NCBI RefSeq assembly: GCF_008704855.1
Contig: NZ_CP023691.1
Coordinates: 7,378,001 to 7,442,000 of the forward strand
From: Streptomyces platensis
GTDB lineage: Bacteria; Actinomycetota; Actinomycetes; Streptomycetales; Streptomycetaceae
Direction: 5' to 3'
DNA length: 64,000 bases
This document shows positions 17,188 to 25,510 of this stretch, piece by piece. Position numbers and translations under genes: made by a program. Each line of letters opens with the position of its first letter. Positions within the stretch are counted from its first letter, which is position 1. The notes below the pieces were generated by a model. It was not told the origin of the DNA. It did no database searches and saw only the letters and a program-made list of their open reading frames with translations.

Positions 17188-17300
17188 GGCGGGCTCCTGG
17201 AAGGCGGGCGGCGACGGCGGGGCAGAGCGACGGTACGCGGACAGCCGCGGGCGTTCAACGACACCGGCCGTCCGCGGGGTGGCGGGCCCCGCGGCTGCCA

Positions 17301-18152
17301 TCAGCTGCTGCGACCTGGGCCGGAGCGGGAGGAGTCGGGCGCGGTCCCGGGGCGGACCCGCTCCGTGGGCGCGAGGGCGCCCGGATCCCGGCTGCCGTCC
17401 GGCGCACCGTGCCGCCCCGCCCCCGCGGCGAACCGCGCCGCGCCCTGTGCCGCCTCGGGCAGCACCGACTGTCCGTAACGGAGTTCCTCGGCCATCGCCG
17501 ACTCCTCGTCCCGGCCCTCCTGGTCCAGCAGGGAGGCCCGGTCGCTGCGCAGACATGGCTGCGGGAAGCGGGCGAGCTCCGCCGCCAGCAACTCCGCCTC
17601 CGCCCGCGCCGAACCGGCCGGCACCACCCGGTGGACCAGCCCGATGTCCAGCGCCTCCGCCGCCGGGACCGGTCGCCCCGTCAGCACCAGGTCCATCGCC
17701 CGGCTCGCGCCGATCAGCCGCGGCAGCCGCACCGTACCGCCGTCGATCAGCGGTACGCCCCAGCGCCGGCAGAACACCCCGAACACCGCGTCCTCCTCCG
17801 CCACCCGGAGATCGCACCAGAGCGCCAACTCCAGCCCGCCGGCCACCGCATGCCCCGCGACCGCCGCGATCACCGGCTTGCCGAGCCGCATCCGGGTCGG
17901 CCCCATCGGCCCGTCCCCGTCCGGGGCCACGCGGTTGCCGCGCTCGGTGCCGATCGCCTTCAGATCGGCACCGGAGCAGAACGTCCCGCCCTCGCCCCAC
18001 AGCACCGCGACCCGGGCACCGTCATCGGCGTCGAACTCGCGGAAGGAGTCGGCGAGTTGCCGGGCGGTCACGCCGTCCACGGCATTGCGGGCGGCGGGCC
18101 GGGACAGCACCACCGTCGTCACCGGCCCGGCGCGCTCCACCCGTACGGCCAT
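17301..18152 (-). CDS. Enoyl-CoA hydratase/isomerase family protein
   Basis: A 283-aa crotonase. The oxyanion-hole segments are visible: FCSGADLKAIG near residue 60 and VAGHAVAGGLELALWCDLRVA near residue 105. The GxPLIDGGTVRLPRLIG stretch is typical of the family. About 25 C-terminal residues are a Ser/Pro/Arg-rich tail beyond the usual end. Its ATG shares one base with the stop codon of the upstream acyl-CoA dehydrogenase gene (TGATG), so the pair is translationally coupled. It probably acts in beta-oxidation of a branched or aromatic acyl-CoA; substrate unknown. Confidence 0.82.
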   Translation of the reverse strand: MAVRVERAGPVTTVVLSRPAARNAVDGVTARQLADSFREFDADDGARVAVLWGEGGTFCSGADLKAIGTERGNRVAPDGDGPMGPTRMRLGKPVIAAVAGHAVAGGLELALWCDLRVAEEDAVFGVFCRRWGVPLIDGGTVRLPRLIGASRAMDLVLTGRPVPAAEALDIGLVHRVVPAGSARAEAELLAAELARFPQPCLRSDRASLLDQEGRDEESAMAEELRYGQSVLPEAAQGAARFAAGAGRHGAPDGSRDPGALAPTERVRPGTAPDSSRSGPGRSS

Positions 18153-19816
18153 CAGGACGCGTTCCCGGCCGCGTCCGGCGCACCCGGCCGGGCCCGCTCC
18201 AGGATCGAGGTCAGATCCACGCCGGCCGGCAGGGTGCCGAAGGCATGGCCCCACTCCCCGTCGAGCCGCGAGGCGCAGAACGCGTCGGCGACCGCCGGGT
18301 GGCTGTGCCGCACCAGCAGCGAACCCTGGAGCACCAGCGCCATCCGCTCCGCCAGCGACCGCGCCATCAGCTGTGCCCGCTCCGGATCGGCGAGCCCGCC
18401 GAGCATCTTGCGGACCCCGGCCACCGCCGCGTCCAGCCGCCGGTCGGCGCCCGCCGCGGTGTCCACCTCGGCGAGGAACGCATCCAGCGCGGCCGGCTCC
18501 TTGCCCAGCGCGCGCAGCACATCGAGCGCGGCGACATTCCCCGAGCCCTCCCAGATGGACAGCAGCGGCGCCTCCCGGTAGAGCCGCGGCATGCCGGAAT
18601 CCTCGACGTAGCCGTTGCCGCCCAGGCACTCCAGCGCCTCCGCCGCGTGGGTGCTGCCCCGCTTGCACACCCAGTACTTGCCGGCCGCCAGCGCCAGCCG
18701 GCGCAGCGCGCTCTCCCCGGCGTCCCCGGCCTGCGAGCGGTCCACCGCCGTGGCCAGCCGCATCCCCAGCAGGGTCGCCGCCTCCGACTCGACCGCCAGA
18801 TCGGCCAGTACCGAACGCATCAGCGGCTGGCGGTCCAGCTCCCGCCCGAACGCCCGGCGGTGCGCGGTGTGGTGCAGTGCCTGCCGCAGCCCGGCCCGCA
18901 TCCCGGCCGCCGACCCCAGCACACAGTCCAGCCGCGTCATGTTCACCATCTCGACGATGGTCCGCACCCCACGGCCCGGCTCGCCCACCGGCCAGGCCAC
19001 CGCCTCGTCGTACTCGATCTCGGACGACGCGTTGGAGCGGTTGCCCAGCTTGTCCTTGAGCCGCATCAGCCGCATCCCGTTGAGCGTGCCGTCCGGCAGC
19101 ACCCGGGGCACCAGGAAGCAGCTCAGCCCCTCCTCGGTCTGCGCCAGTGCCAGGAAGACATCGCTCATCGGTGCCGAGGTGAACCACTTGTGGCCGGTGA
19201 GGCGGTAGGTGCCGTCGCCGGCCGGCACCGCGCGCGTGGTGTTGGCCCGTACGTCGGAGCCGCCCTGCTTCTCCGTCATCGACATCCCGGCGATCAGGCC
19301 CGACTTGGTCAGCGGCGCCCGCAGCCCGAAGTCGTAGCTGCGCGCGGCGAGCAGCGGCTCGTACTGCGCGGCGAGCTCCGGAGCGGACCGCAGCGCGGGG
19401 ACGGCGGCGTACGTCATCGAGATCGGGCACCCGTGCCCCGCCTCGGCCTGTGACCAGACATAGAACTTCGCGGCGCGCACCAGATGCGCCCCGGAGCGGC
19501 CGCCGGCCCAGGGCGCGGCGTGCAGCCCGTGCTCCACCGCGACGGTCATCAGCTGATGCCAGGCCGGGTGGAAGGCGACCTCGTCGATCCGGTGCCCGAA
19601 GCGGTCGTGGGTGTGCAGCCGCGGCGGCTGCTCCTCCGCCCAGCGGGCCTGCTCCTGCACCGCCGCGGAACCGGCGAGCGTGCCGAGCTCGGTCACCTCC
19701 CGCACGCCCCACTCGGCGCCGTCCCGGCGCAGCGCCTCCAGCAGGGCCGGCTCGTCCGCCGTGCTGAACCCGGTCAGCGGCGGGGCCTGATTCACGACTT
19801 CATGGGTGGCGGTCAT
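18152..19816 (-). CDS. AidB-like acyl-CoA dehydrogenase
   Basis: At 554 aa this is close to E. coli AidB (541 aa) and longer than ordinary acyl-CoA dehydrogenases. Typical AidB-clade segments are GLIAGMSMTEKQGGSD, HKWFTSAPMSDVFL and GLRQALHHTAHRRAFG; later comes the LECLGGNGYVEDSGMPRLYREAPLLSIWEGSGN region with the catalytic-glutamate zone. FAD-dependent. AidB is linked to alkylation damage, but actinobacterial copies often oxidise acyl-CoAs, and coupling to an enoyl-CoA hydratase favours catabolism here. It is divergent from a PaaX regulator across 83 bp with a shared dyad. Confidence 0.85.
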   Translation of the reverse strand: MTATHEVVNQAPPLTGFSTADEPALLEALRRDGAEWGVREVTELGTLAGSAAVQEQARWAEEQPPRLHTHDRFGHRIDEVAFHPAWHQLMTVAVEHGLHAAPWAGGRSGAHLVRAAKFYVWSQAEAGHGCPISMTYAAVPALRSAPELAAQYEPLLAARSYDFGLRAPLTKSGLIAGMSMTEKQGGSDVRANTTRAVPAGDGTYRLTGHKWFTSAPMSDVFLALAQTEEGLSCFLVPRVLPDGTLNGMRLMRLKDKLGNRSNASSEIEYDEAVAWPVGEPGRGVRTIVEMVNMTRLDCVLGSAAGMRAGLRQALHHTAHRRAFGRELDRQPLMRSVLADLAVESEAATLLGMRLATAVDRSQAGDAGESALRRLALAAGKYWVCKRGSTHAAEALECLGGNGYVEDSGMPRLYREAPLLSIWEGSGNVAALDVLRALGKEPAALDAFLAEVDTAAGADRRLDAAVAGVRKMLGGLADPERAQLMARSLAERMALVLQGSLLVRHSHPAVADAFCASRLDGEWGHAFGTLPAGVDLTSILERARPGAPDAAGNAS

Positions 19817-19826
19817 ACCGTTGACG

Positions 19827-19860
19827 TTACAGAAGCCGAACAGCCGTGGGAAGACTGTAA
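19827..19860. promoter_or_regulatory. TTACAG...CTGTAA dyad between the AidB-like and PaaX genes
   Basis: TTACAG (19827-19832) and CTGTAA (19855-19860) are perfect inverted copies 22 bp apart, two helical turns. They lie in the 83-bp divergent region, so one bound dimer could control both directions. The adjacent PaaX is the obvious candidate. Confidence 0.5.
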
Positions 19861-19882
19861 TGCCGGCCGGAGCCGCCCTCGC

Positions 19883-19888
19883 TAGAAT
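19883..19888 (+). promoter_or_regulatory. Candidate -10 element for the paaX-like gene
   Basis: TAGAAT lies 11 bp before the ATG at 19900. No good -35 is seen at 17-18 bp, and no RBS lies between it and the ATG, so the mRNA would have a very short leader. Confidence 0.35.
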
Positions 19889-19899
19889 TTCCGGCACAT

Positions 19900-20673
19900 A
19901 TGAACGACGACCGCATCCGCACGATCGACGACACCGGGGCCGCCGCGCTCGCGCTGCGCCCGCTCACCGCCCGCTCCATCGTGCTGAGCACCCTCCTCGG
20001 GCACCACCCGCCGCGGCTGCCCGCACGCGCCCTGGTGCGGGTCGGCGAACTCTTCGGCATCGCCGAGGGCACCGTCCGGGTCGCGCTCTCCCGGATGGTG
20101 GCCGCCGGTGATCTGCGGCAGACCGATGGCTCGTACGCCCTCACCACCCGGCTGCTGGCCCGCCAGACCCGGCAGGACGAGAGCCGCACCCCGCGGACCG
20201 TCCCCTGGCGCGGCGGCTGGGAGATCGCCGTCGTCGCCACCCCGGAACGCCGCCCGGCGGCCGAGCGCACCGCGCTGCGCCAGGCCATGGCCGCGCTGCG
20301 GCTGGCCGAGCTCCGCGAGGGCAGCTGGCTGCGCCCCGCCAACCTCGACCGGCCGCGTCCCGCCGTCGTCACCGACCAGTGCACCTGGTTCACCGGCACC
20401 CCGGACGACGACCCGGCCGCCCTCGCCGGCCGGCTGTGGGACCTGACCGGCTGGGCCGGGCGGGCCCGCGCCCTGTCGGCCGCGCTGGACCGCGCCGGCA
20501 CCCACGCCGACCGCTTCACGGTCGCGGCGGCCGCGCTCCGGCATCTCCTCGCCGACCCGCTGCTGCCCGCCGAACTCCTGCCGGAGAACTGGCCGGGTGA
20601 ACAACTCCGCCGCAACTACGCCGAGTTCGAGACCGAGCTGGGTGATCTGCTACGGCAGTACCTGGCCGGTTAG
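19900..20673 (+). CDS. PaaX family transcriptional regulator
   Basis: A 257-aa regulator with the PaaX N-terminal winged helix (TARSIVLSTLLGHHPPRLPARALVRVGELFGIAEGTVRVALSRMVAAGDL split across about residues 24-70), a central domain (WRGGWEIAVVATPERRP) and the C-terminal helical domain (PLLPAELLPENWPGEQLRR). Family members repress catabolic genes and are relieved by an acyl-CoA such as phenylacetyl-CoA. It is divergent from the AidB-like dehydrogenase/enoyl-CoA hydratase pair, which it probably controls. No phenylacetate genes are present. Confidence 0.87.
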   Translation: MNDDRIRTIDDTGAAALALRPLTARSIVLSTLLGHHPPRLPARALVRVGELFGIAEGTVRVALSRMVAAGDLRQTDGSYALTTRLLARQTRQDESRTPRTVPWRGGWEIAVVATPERRPAAERTALRQAMAALRLAELREGSWLRPANLDRPRPAVVTDQCTWFTGTPDDDPAALAGRLWDLTGWAGRARALSAALDRAGTHADRFTVAAAALRHLLADPLLPAELLPENWPGEQLRRNYAEFETELGDLLRQYLAG

Positions 20674-20696
20674 AGCCGTTGTGCGGAGCCCCGTAC

Positions 20697-20736
20697 GGGC
20701 TGCGCCCGGACACCGACGGGGCCCGGGGCGCAGCCC
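20697..20736. terminator. 11-bp hairpin between paaX-like and hydrolase genes
   Basis: GGGCTGCGCCC (20697-20707) pairs with GGGCGCAGCCC (20726-20736) around an 18-nt loop, in the gap between two convergent genes. Confidence 0.5.
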
Positions 20737-20746
20737 GCAGCGGCGC

Positions 20747-22153
20747 TCAGCTGCCGGACAGTTTCTCGTCCAGCCAGTCGAAGACGACCTCACAGTGCTG
20801 CTGCGGAGCCATCGGGGAGCAGTGCAGCTGTGCGCCGGTGGCCGCGGTGAGCTTCACATAGTCCTTGGGAGCCGTCAGCTTCTCGAACATCTGGCGCGGC
20901 TGCCCCGGATAGAACTGCTCGAACTCGTAGTCGAGCACCAGTGTGGGCATCTTGATGCGGCGCACGACGTCCGTGATGTCCAGCGACGTGATGAGGGTGG
21001 CCGGGGTGTAGAAGTCGGTGAACATCTTGCCCGCACGGGCCGCGAGCATCGCGGGCGCCGAGAAGGGTTCGAAGCGCTTCTTCAGCGTCGCGGCCTCGGC
21101 CGGTGACAGCCCCGGGACGACCTCCTTGTTCCAGATGGCGTTGGTCTTCTCCTTGTTGCCCGGAATGAGGATCTCCCGGATCTCCGGCGGGAAGCCCAGC
21201 CAGGGGGAGAGGACACCGGGCATCGCCGCCAGAGCGGCGATCCGGTGCTCGAAGGCCGCCGCCCGGGGAGCCAGATCCCCGGCCATGCTCAGCCCGGTCA
21301 GGGCGATCTTGCCGGTGTCCACGTCCGGGCGGGCGGACAGCCAGTCGACGAGCGGGGTGACGACGTTCTCCCAGCGCGGGGTGAAGACCACCTGGTCGAC
21401 GAAGAGCAACTGGCCCTGGCCGGGCCCGTCGTAGACCAGGGCGTTCCAGCCGCGCTGAAGAGCGGCCGCCACGCCGTAGGTCCACATGTCGACGTTCTGC
21501 CCGTCGCTGCCGTTCGTGAGGATCACGGTCGGGCGCCGCTCGCCGGAACTGTCCGGCCGGAAGAACCACACGGGCAACGGGGTCTTCCCATACGGGACGC
21601 GCGCCGTCACCGGAACCGGGTCGCACCGCTCGCAGAAGGCGTCCCAGGCGCCGCGTCCCGCTTTGTAGAGCGCCTCCTCGCTGCCGGGAGTATCGGAGCC
21701 GAGGACGAAGAACAGCGCCTGTGCGTAGTACTGCGCGGCCCGCAGAGCACGGAAGCGGGTGGTCTGGGTGTCGGGCTTTCCGCTGCTGGGCGGCTTCCGC
21801 AGCTGATCGCCGAGCGTCTTGAAGGTCTCGGTGTACGACTGCGCGGACAGCCCGGCCTTGTTGATCGTGTTCACGGCGGTGAGGACCTCGCCCACCTCGG
21901 CGGAGCCGTAACCGGATCCGCCGAGCGCGAGGAGCCCGTTGAAGTTGAACGCGGGGTCCTTGAAGAGCGTCATCACGCCGGGCGTCGGATCGCTCGCCGA
22001 GGCGTAGGCCCGGGCCGTCCGACGGGTCGTGGGCGCCGTCGCGGGCGACGCGCTGCACCCGGCGGCCAGGAGGGCCCCGGCCCCGCCGACGAGCCCGGTC
22101 AGCGTGGTGCGGCGGGTGGGGCCGGAAGCGCGATCAGCCGATGCGTTCGTCAT
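20747..22153 (-). CDS. TAT-exported alpha/beta hydrolase, probable lipoprotein
   Basis: A 468-aa hydrolase with a twin-arginine signal (TRRTTLTGLVGG) ending in a lipobox-like LLAAGC at about residue 33, so it should be anchored outside the membrane. The catalytic serine lies in GLSMAG, with an acid in VLDYEFEQF and the histidine in QLHCS near the C-terminus. The sequence before the core (about 60-180) is a helical cap as in dipeptidyl-aminopeptidase-like and pseudooxynicotine hydrolase-type enzymes. Substrate unknown. It is a single gene; 259 bp upstream to the next gene hold nothing recognisable. Confidence 0.78.
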   Translation of the reverse strand: MTNASADRASGPTRRTTLTGLVGGAGALLAAGCSASPATAPTTRRTARAYASASDPTPGVMTLFKDPAFNFNGLLALGGSGYGSAEVGEVLTAVNTINKAGLSAQSYTETFKTLGDQLRKPPSSGKPDTQTTRFRALRAAQYYAQALFFVLGSDTPGSEEALYKAGRGAWDAFCERCDPVPVTARVPYGKTPLPVWFFRPDSSGERRPTVILTNGSDGQNVDMWTYGVAAALQRGWNALVYDGPGQGQLLFVDQVVFTPRWENVVTPLVDWLSARPDVDTGKIALTGLSMAGDLAPRAAAFEHRIAALAAMPGVLSPWLGFPPEIREILIPGNKEKTNAIWNKEVVPGLSPAEAATLKKRFEPFSAPAMLAARAGKMFTDFYTPATLITSLDITDVVRRIKMPTLVLDYEFEQFYPGQPRQMFEKLTAPKDYVKLTAATGAQLHCSPMAPQQHCEVVFDWLDEKLSGS

Positions 22154-22412
22154 GCCGCCCGAACGTACGAGCCGCGCCCCCCGGCCCCCCTCTGCGACAC
22201 CCGGCCTTCCCCCGAACGCCACGCCCCGCGGCCCTGGTTGCCACCGCCGGGCCGGGAGCGTGCCGGACCCCGCCCGGCCCAGGAGCCCCGACGAGGGCGT
22301 GCCCGTGCCGCGGCGGCCGCTGGGCCGTGTGGTGCTCATTCCACCGGCGTGGGCGGTGCGGGTCGCCACCGGGGTGATCACCTCCGGCTGACCCGCCTGG
22401 TGGGCCCGGTGG

Positions 22413-23831
22413 TCACGCCAGGGTGTCGAGCGCGTCCTCGGCCAGGCCGGCCAGATACCGGGGACAGCCCCAGGCCTCGGCGCCCCGGGCCTCCTCCGGG
22501 GCGGCGAACTCGGACGGTGCGTAGAGGTGGTTGAGGTGCGCCTGGAAGTCCGGGTAGGCGGGCGGATGGGCCTCGTCGTGCGCACATGCCGCGTCGGGCG
22601 CGGCGGTCCGGACGCCGACGAGCACCTCCCGGATCTCCTCGCCGACGTCCGGGGCCAGGTCGACGGCCTCCGCGCACCACAGGACCAGGAGCAGCAGCAC
22701 CAGACGCTCCCGCGGGCTGTCGTCCCCGGTGGCCGCGTACCGCCGCGCGGCCCAGCGCACGGCGTTCTCGGCCTCCCAGGACTTGTCGTACTCCGCCGCG
22801 TCGAAGCAGTCCGTGAGCGCGCCGATGTCGAGCCGTCCGTCGGCGCGGGTGTACGTGCCGTCCAGGAGACGGTCGTCCCGGGTGCCGGCGAGCGAGTCCC
22901 GCGCGTAGCGCAGATTGCTCAGTGCCTCCTCGGCGAGGCCGCGCAGGAAGCCGTGGCACAGCCACCCCTTCAGGAGCTCGTCGGCGCTCCCTGCCCGGAG
23001 CTGGGCCCGGCCGCCGGGACTGCGCAGGAAGTAGCCGGTCATGGCGTCGCCGCTCGGGTCGCCGGACGGCTTCGGGTGCTCGGCGGCGGTGTGCGGGCAG
23101 GAGGTGTCGCGCAGGAGCGGCAGCGCCGCCTCCAGGCCCGTGATCATGTCGTCCAGCACGGGCTTTTCGGTGATCAGGCCGGAGGCCGCGTACCACTGGC
23201 TCGCGTGCAGGGTGACGACATACCCGGCGAGCACCCCCTTCGTCGGCCGGCGGGGGAGGGCGCCGGCCTGGAAGGACAGCTCCTCGCCGGGGACGCCGTA
23301 GGGGTAGCCGTTGAGGAGCGACGACAGACTGCTCAGGCGGCTCGTGTGGGCGGCAGGGATCCGCTCGGGGAGGCCGCCCACCGTGAACGGGTCGAGGACG
23401 TCGGCGGTGAGCCGGGCGAAGCCGGCCACGTTGGCCGGGCAGCGCCAGGTGTCGCCCTCGGGCGCCGGGCCTACCAGGCTCTTCAGCTCGGGCCCGGCCA
23501 GCCACACCTCGTCCGCCAGGAGCTCCTTCAAGGCGTCCTCATACGGGTGGGAGGTATGGGGGCACGGCACTTCCTTCAGGGCCCGGTCGACGGCGAGGAG
23601 CGCGTCCAGCGCACTTCGGGCAGCCTCCGGTCCCGGCCGCCAGGCGAGGTAGCCGGCCATCCGCACCAGCCCGAACGTCCACAGCTGCGCCTGCTCGCCG
23701 CCAGGGTCGGCAAGCAGGCGGCGGGCGCAGTCCCGTACGAGCGGATCCGCTGCGGCGCCGTCCGAGGCCGCCGAGACGTGCCCCCACGCCTCGATGAGCC
23801 GCCGGTTCCGGGTGTCAGGAGTGTCGATCAT
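22413..23831 (-). CDS. Uncharacterised protein with three Cys/His repeats
   Basis: A 472-aa, mostly helical protein with no signal peptide; family not recognised. It contains a module repeated three times: C-x-H-x(2-4)-H followed 38-45 residues later by W-x-C. The positions are C90/H92/H95 with W129/C131, C245/H247/H252 with W290/C292, and C416/H418/H422 with W454/C456. After each W-x-C comes a similar helix (NVAGFARLTADVL, FLRGLAEEALSNL, YLAGLAEDALDTL). Each unit supplies three Cys/His ligands plus a second Cys, enough for a metal site. The ATG at 23831 has only a weak RBS. A stand-alone gene on the minus strand. Confidence 0.75.
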   Translation of the reverse strand: MIDTPDTRNRRLIEAWGHVSAASDGAAADPLVRDCARRLLADPGGEQAQLWTFGLVRMAGYLAWRPGPEAARSALDALLAVDRALKEVPCPHTSHPYEDALKELLADEVWLAGPELKSLVGPAPEGDTWRCPANVAGFARLTADVLDPFTVGGLPERIPAAHTSRLSSLSSLLNGYPYGVPGEELSFQAGALPRRPTKGVLAGYVVTLHASQWYAASGLITEKPVLDDMITGLEAALPLLRDTSCPHTAAEHPKPSGDPSGDAMTGYFLRSPGGRAQLRAGSADELLKGWLCHGFLRGLAEEALSNLRYARDSLAGTRDDRLLDGTYTRADGRLDIGALTDCFDAAEYDKSWEAENAVRWAARRYAATGDDSPRERLVLLLLVLWCAEAVDLAPDVGEEIREVLVGVRTAAPDAACAHDEAHPPAYPDFQAHLNHLYAPSEFAAPEEARGAEAWGCPRYLAGLAEDALDTLA

Positions 23832-24131
23832 GCTCGGTACGACGATGCGGTGCCCGTGCGGGGTTCCTCGCCGTCCGGCGGCGGGCCGGTGCCTCGTGGC
23901 CGGGAGCGGCGACCATCTGCGCACACCTCGGAAAGCGCTCATCGAAGCCCATAACGGGTGTAAAGCCGCGAACGGGTACAGCGAAGAGGCCCGGAACCCC
24001 GTCATGCCGGGCCCTAGCAAGATCCGCCTGGGGCTGGCCGGGGCGTTCGAACGGCGGTTTGTATCCTCGGCAGGCAGTACCGAAGCCCCGGGCACCGTCC
24101 CCGCGGCGCCACCGGCCTGAGAGGAAACACC

Positions 24132-25400
24132 ATGACCACCGAGCTGAGCGCCGACGCCCTGAGCGGGCTCCTTGAGCAGGCCCGCAAGGACTATCAGGAT
24201 CTCGCGGGGCGTGGGCTCTCGCTGAACCTCACCCGGGGCAAGCCGGCGCCCGAGCAGCTCGACCTCTCCGCGGACCTGCTGAGCCTGCCGGCCGGGCGGC
24301 ACACCGCCGCCGACGGCACGGACGTGCGCAACTACGGTGGTCTTCAGGGACTGCTGGAGATCCGGGAGATCTTCGCCGATGTGCTCCAGGTCCCGGTCGG
24401 GCAGCTTCTCGCGGCGGGCAACTCCAGCCTTGAGCTGATGCACGACTGCCTGGTGCACGCCCTGCTGAGCGTGCTGCCGGGCGCCGAGTCGCGCTGGGTG
24501 GACCAGGAGCGGATCGCGTTCCTGTGCCCCGTCCCGGGCTACGACCGGCACTTCGCGCTCTGTGAGCGGTTCGGGATCGAGATGATCCCGGTGCCGATGA
24601 CGGCCGAGGGGCCGGACATGGCGGTCGTGGAGCGGCTGGTCGCCGAGGACCCGGCCGTCAAGGGCATCTGGTGCGTCCCGAAGTACAGCAACCCGGACGG
24701 GGTCTGCTACAGCGACGCGACGGTGGCCCGGCTGGCCGCGATGAGCGCCGCCGCGCCCGATTTCCGGATCTTCTGGGACAACGCGTACGCCGCCCACCAC
24801 CTCACCGACGAGCCGGCCGAGATAGCCGACCTGCTCGCCGCCTGCGCGGAGGCCGGGAACCCGGACCGTGCGTTCGTCTTCGGCTCCACCTCGAAGATCA
24901 CCGCGGCGGGCGCCGGTGTCGCCTTCTTCGGCTCGTCGCCCGCGAATGTGCAGTGGCTGCTGGGCAACAACGCCAAGCGGTCGATCGGCCCGGACAAGGT
25001 CAACCAGCTGCGGCACGCGATGTTCCTGCGGGACGCCGACGGGGTGCGGGCCCACATGGAGCGCCAGCGCGCCCTGCTCCAGCCGAAGTTCGAGATGGTG
25101 GCCCGGATCCTGGAGACGGAGCTCGGCGGCACCGGCCTCGCCCGGTGGACCGACCCCAAGGGCGGCTACTTCGTCACCCTCGAAGTGCCGGACGGCTGCG
25201 CCAAGGAGGTCGTACGCCGGGCCGCCCAGGCGGGCATCGTGCTGACCCCGGCCGGCGCCACCCACCCGTACGGCGACGACCCGCGTGACGCCACCATACG
25301 GATCGCGCCCAGCTACCCGGGCCTCGCGGAGCTGGAGCAGGCCATCGAGGGCCTCGCCGTCTGCGTCCGGCTCGTGGGTTACGAGCAGCAGGCCGCCTAG
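24132..25400 (+). CDS. Aspartate aminotransferase-like PLP enzyme (AspAT Ic/MocR-type subgroup)
   Basis: A 422-aa fold-type I aminotransferase. The PLP lysine lies in FGSTSKITAAGAG, the Asn/Asp/Tyr ligands in CVPKYSNPDGVCYSD and FWDNAYAAHHL, and the carboxylate-binding Arg near RIAPSYPGLAEL. The N-terminal LNLTRGKPAPEQLDLS and NYGGLQGLLEIR are typical of the subgroup of stand-alone aspartate aminotransferases. GAGGAAA precedes the ATG. Likely interconverts aspartate/oxaloacetate with glutamate/2-oxoglutarate. It ends at a strong bidirectional terminator. Confidence 0.85.
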   Translation: MTTELSADALSGLLEQARKDYQDLAGRGLSLNLTRGKPAPEQLDLSADLLSLPAGRHTAADGTDVRNYGGLQGLLEIREIFADVLQVPVGQLLAAGNSSLELMHDCLVHALLSVLPGAESRWVDQERIAFLCPVPGYDRHFALCERFGIEMIPVPMTAEGPDMAVVERLVAEDPAVKGIWCVPKYSNPDGVCYSDATVARLAAMSAAAPDFRIFWDNAYAAHHLTDEPAEIADLLAACAEAGNPDRAFVFGSTSKITAAGAGVAFFGSSPANVQWLLGNNAKRSIGPDKVNQLRHAMFLRDADGVRAHMERQRALLQPKFEMVARILETELGGTGLARWTDPKGGYFVTLEVPDGCAKEVVRRAAQAGIVLTPAGATHPYGDDPRDATIRIAPSYPGLAELEQAIEGLAVCVRLVGYEQQAA

Positions 25401-25408
25401 GAATCTCC

Positions 25409-25442
25409 GCCGGCCGACGCGGCTCGGACCGCGTCGGCCGGC
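25409..25442. terminator. Perfect 14-bp bidirectional hairpin
   Basis: Positions 25409-25422 are the exact reverse complement of 25429-25442, with a CTCGGA loop. It starts 8 bp after the aminotransferase stop and lies between convergent genes. Confidence 0.8.
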
Positions 25443-25510
25443 CGGCCCCTTCCGCCGCCGCAGCTCGTAAGCGGCCGGCAGCACGGCCACCGTCGACCCG
25501 TGCGCCGGGC

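Noticed and set aside
22154..22412. A plus-strand frame ending at 22391 upstream of the three-repeat gene
   Set aside because: No RBS, no homology signal and composition like a shadow of the hydrolase region; no gene was called.
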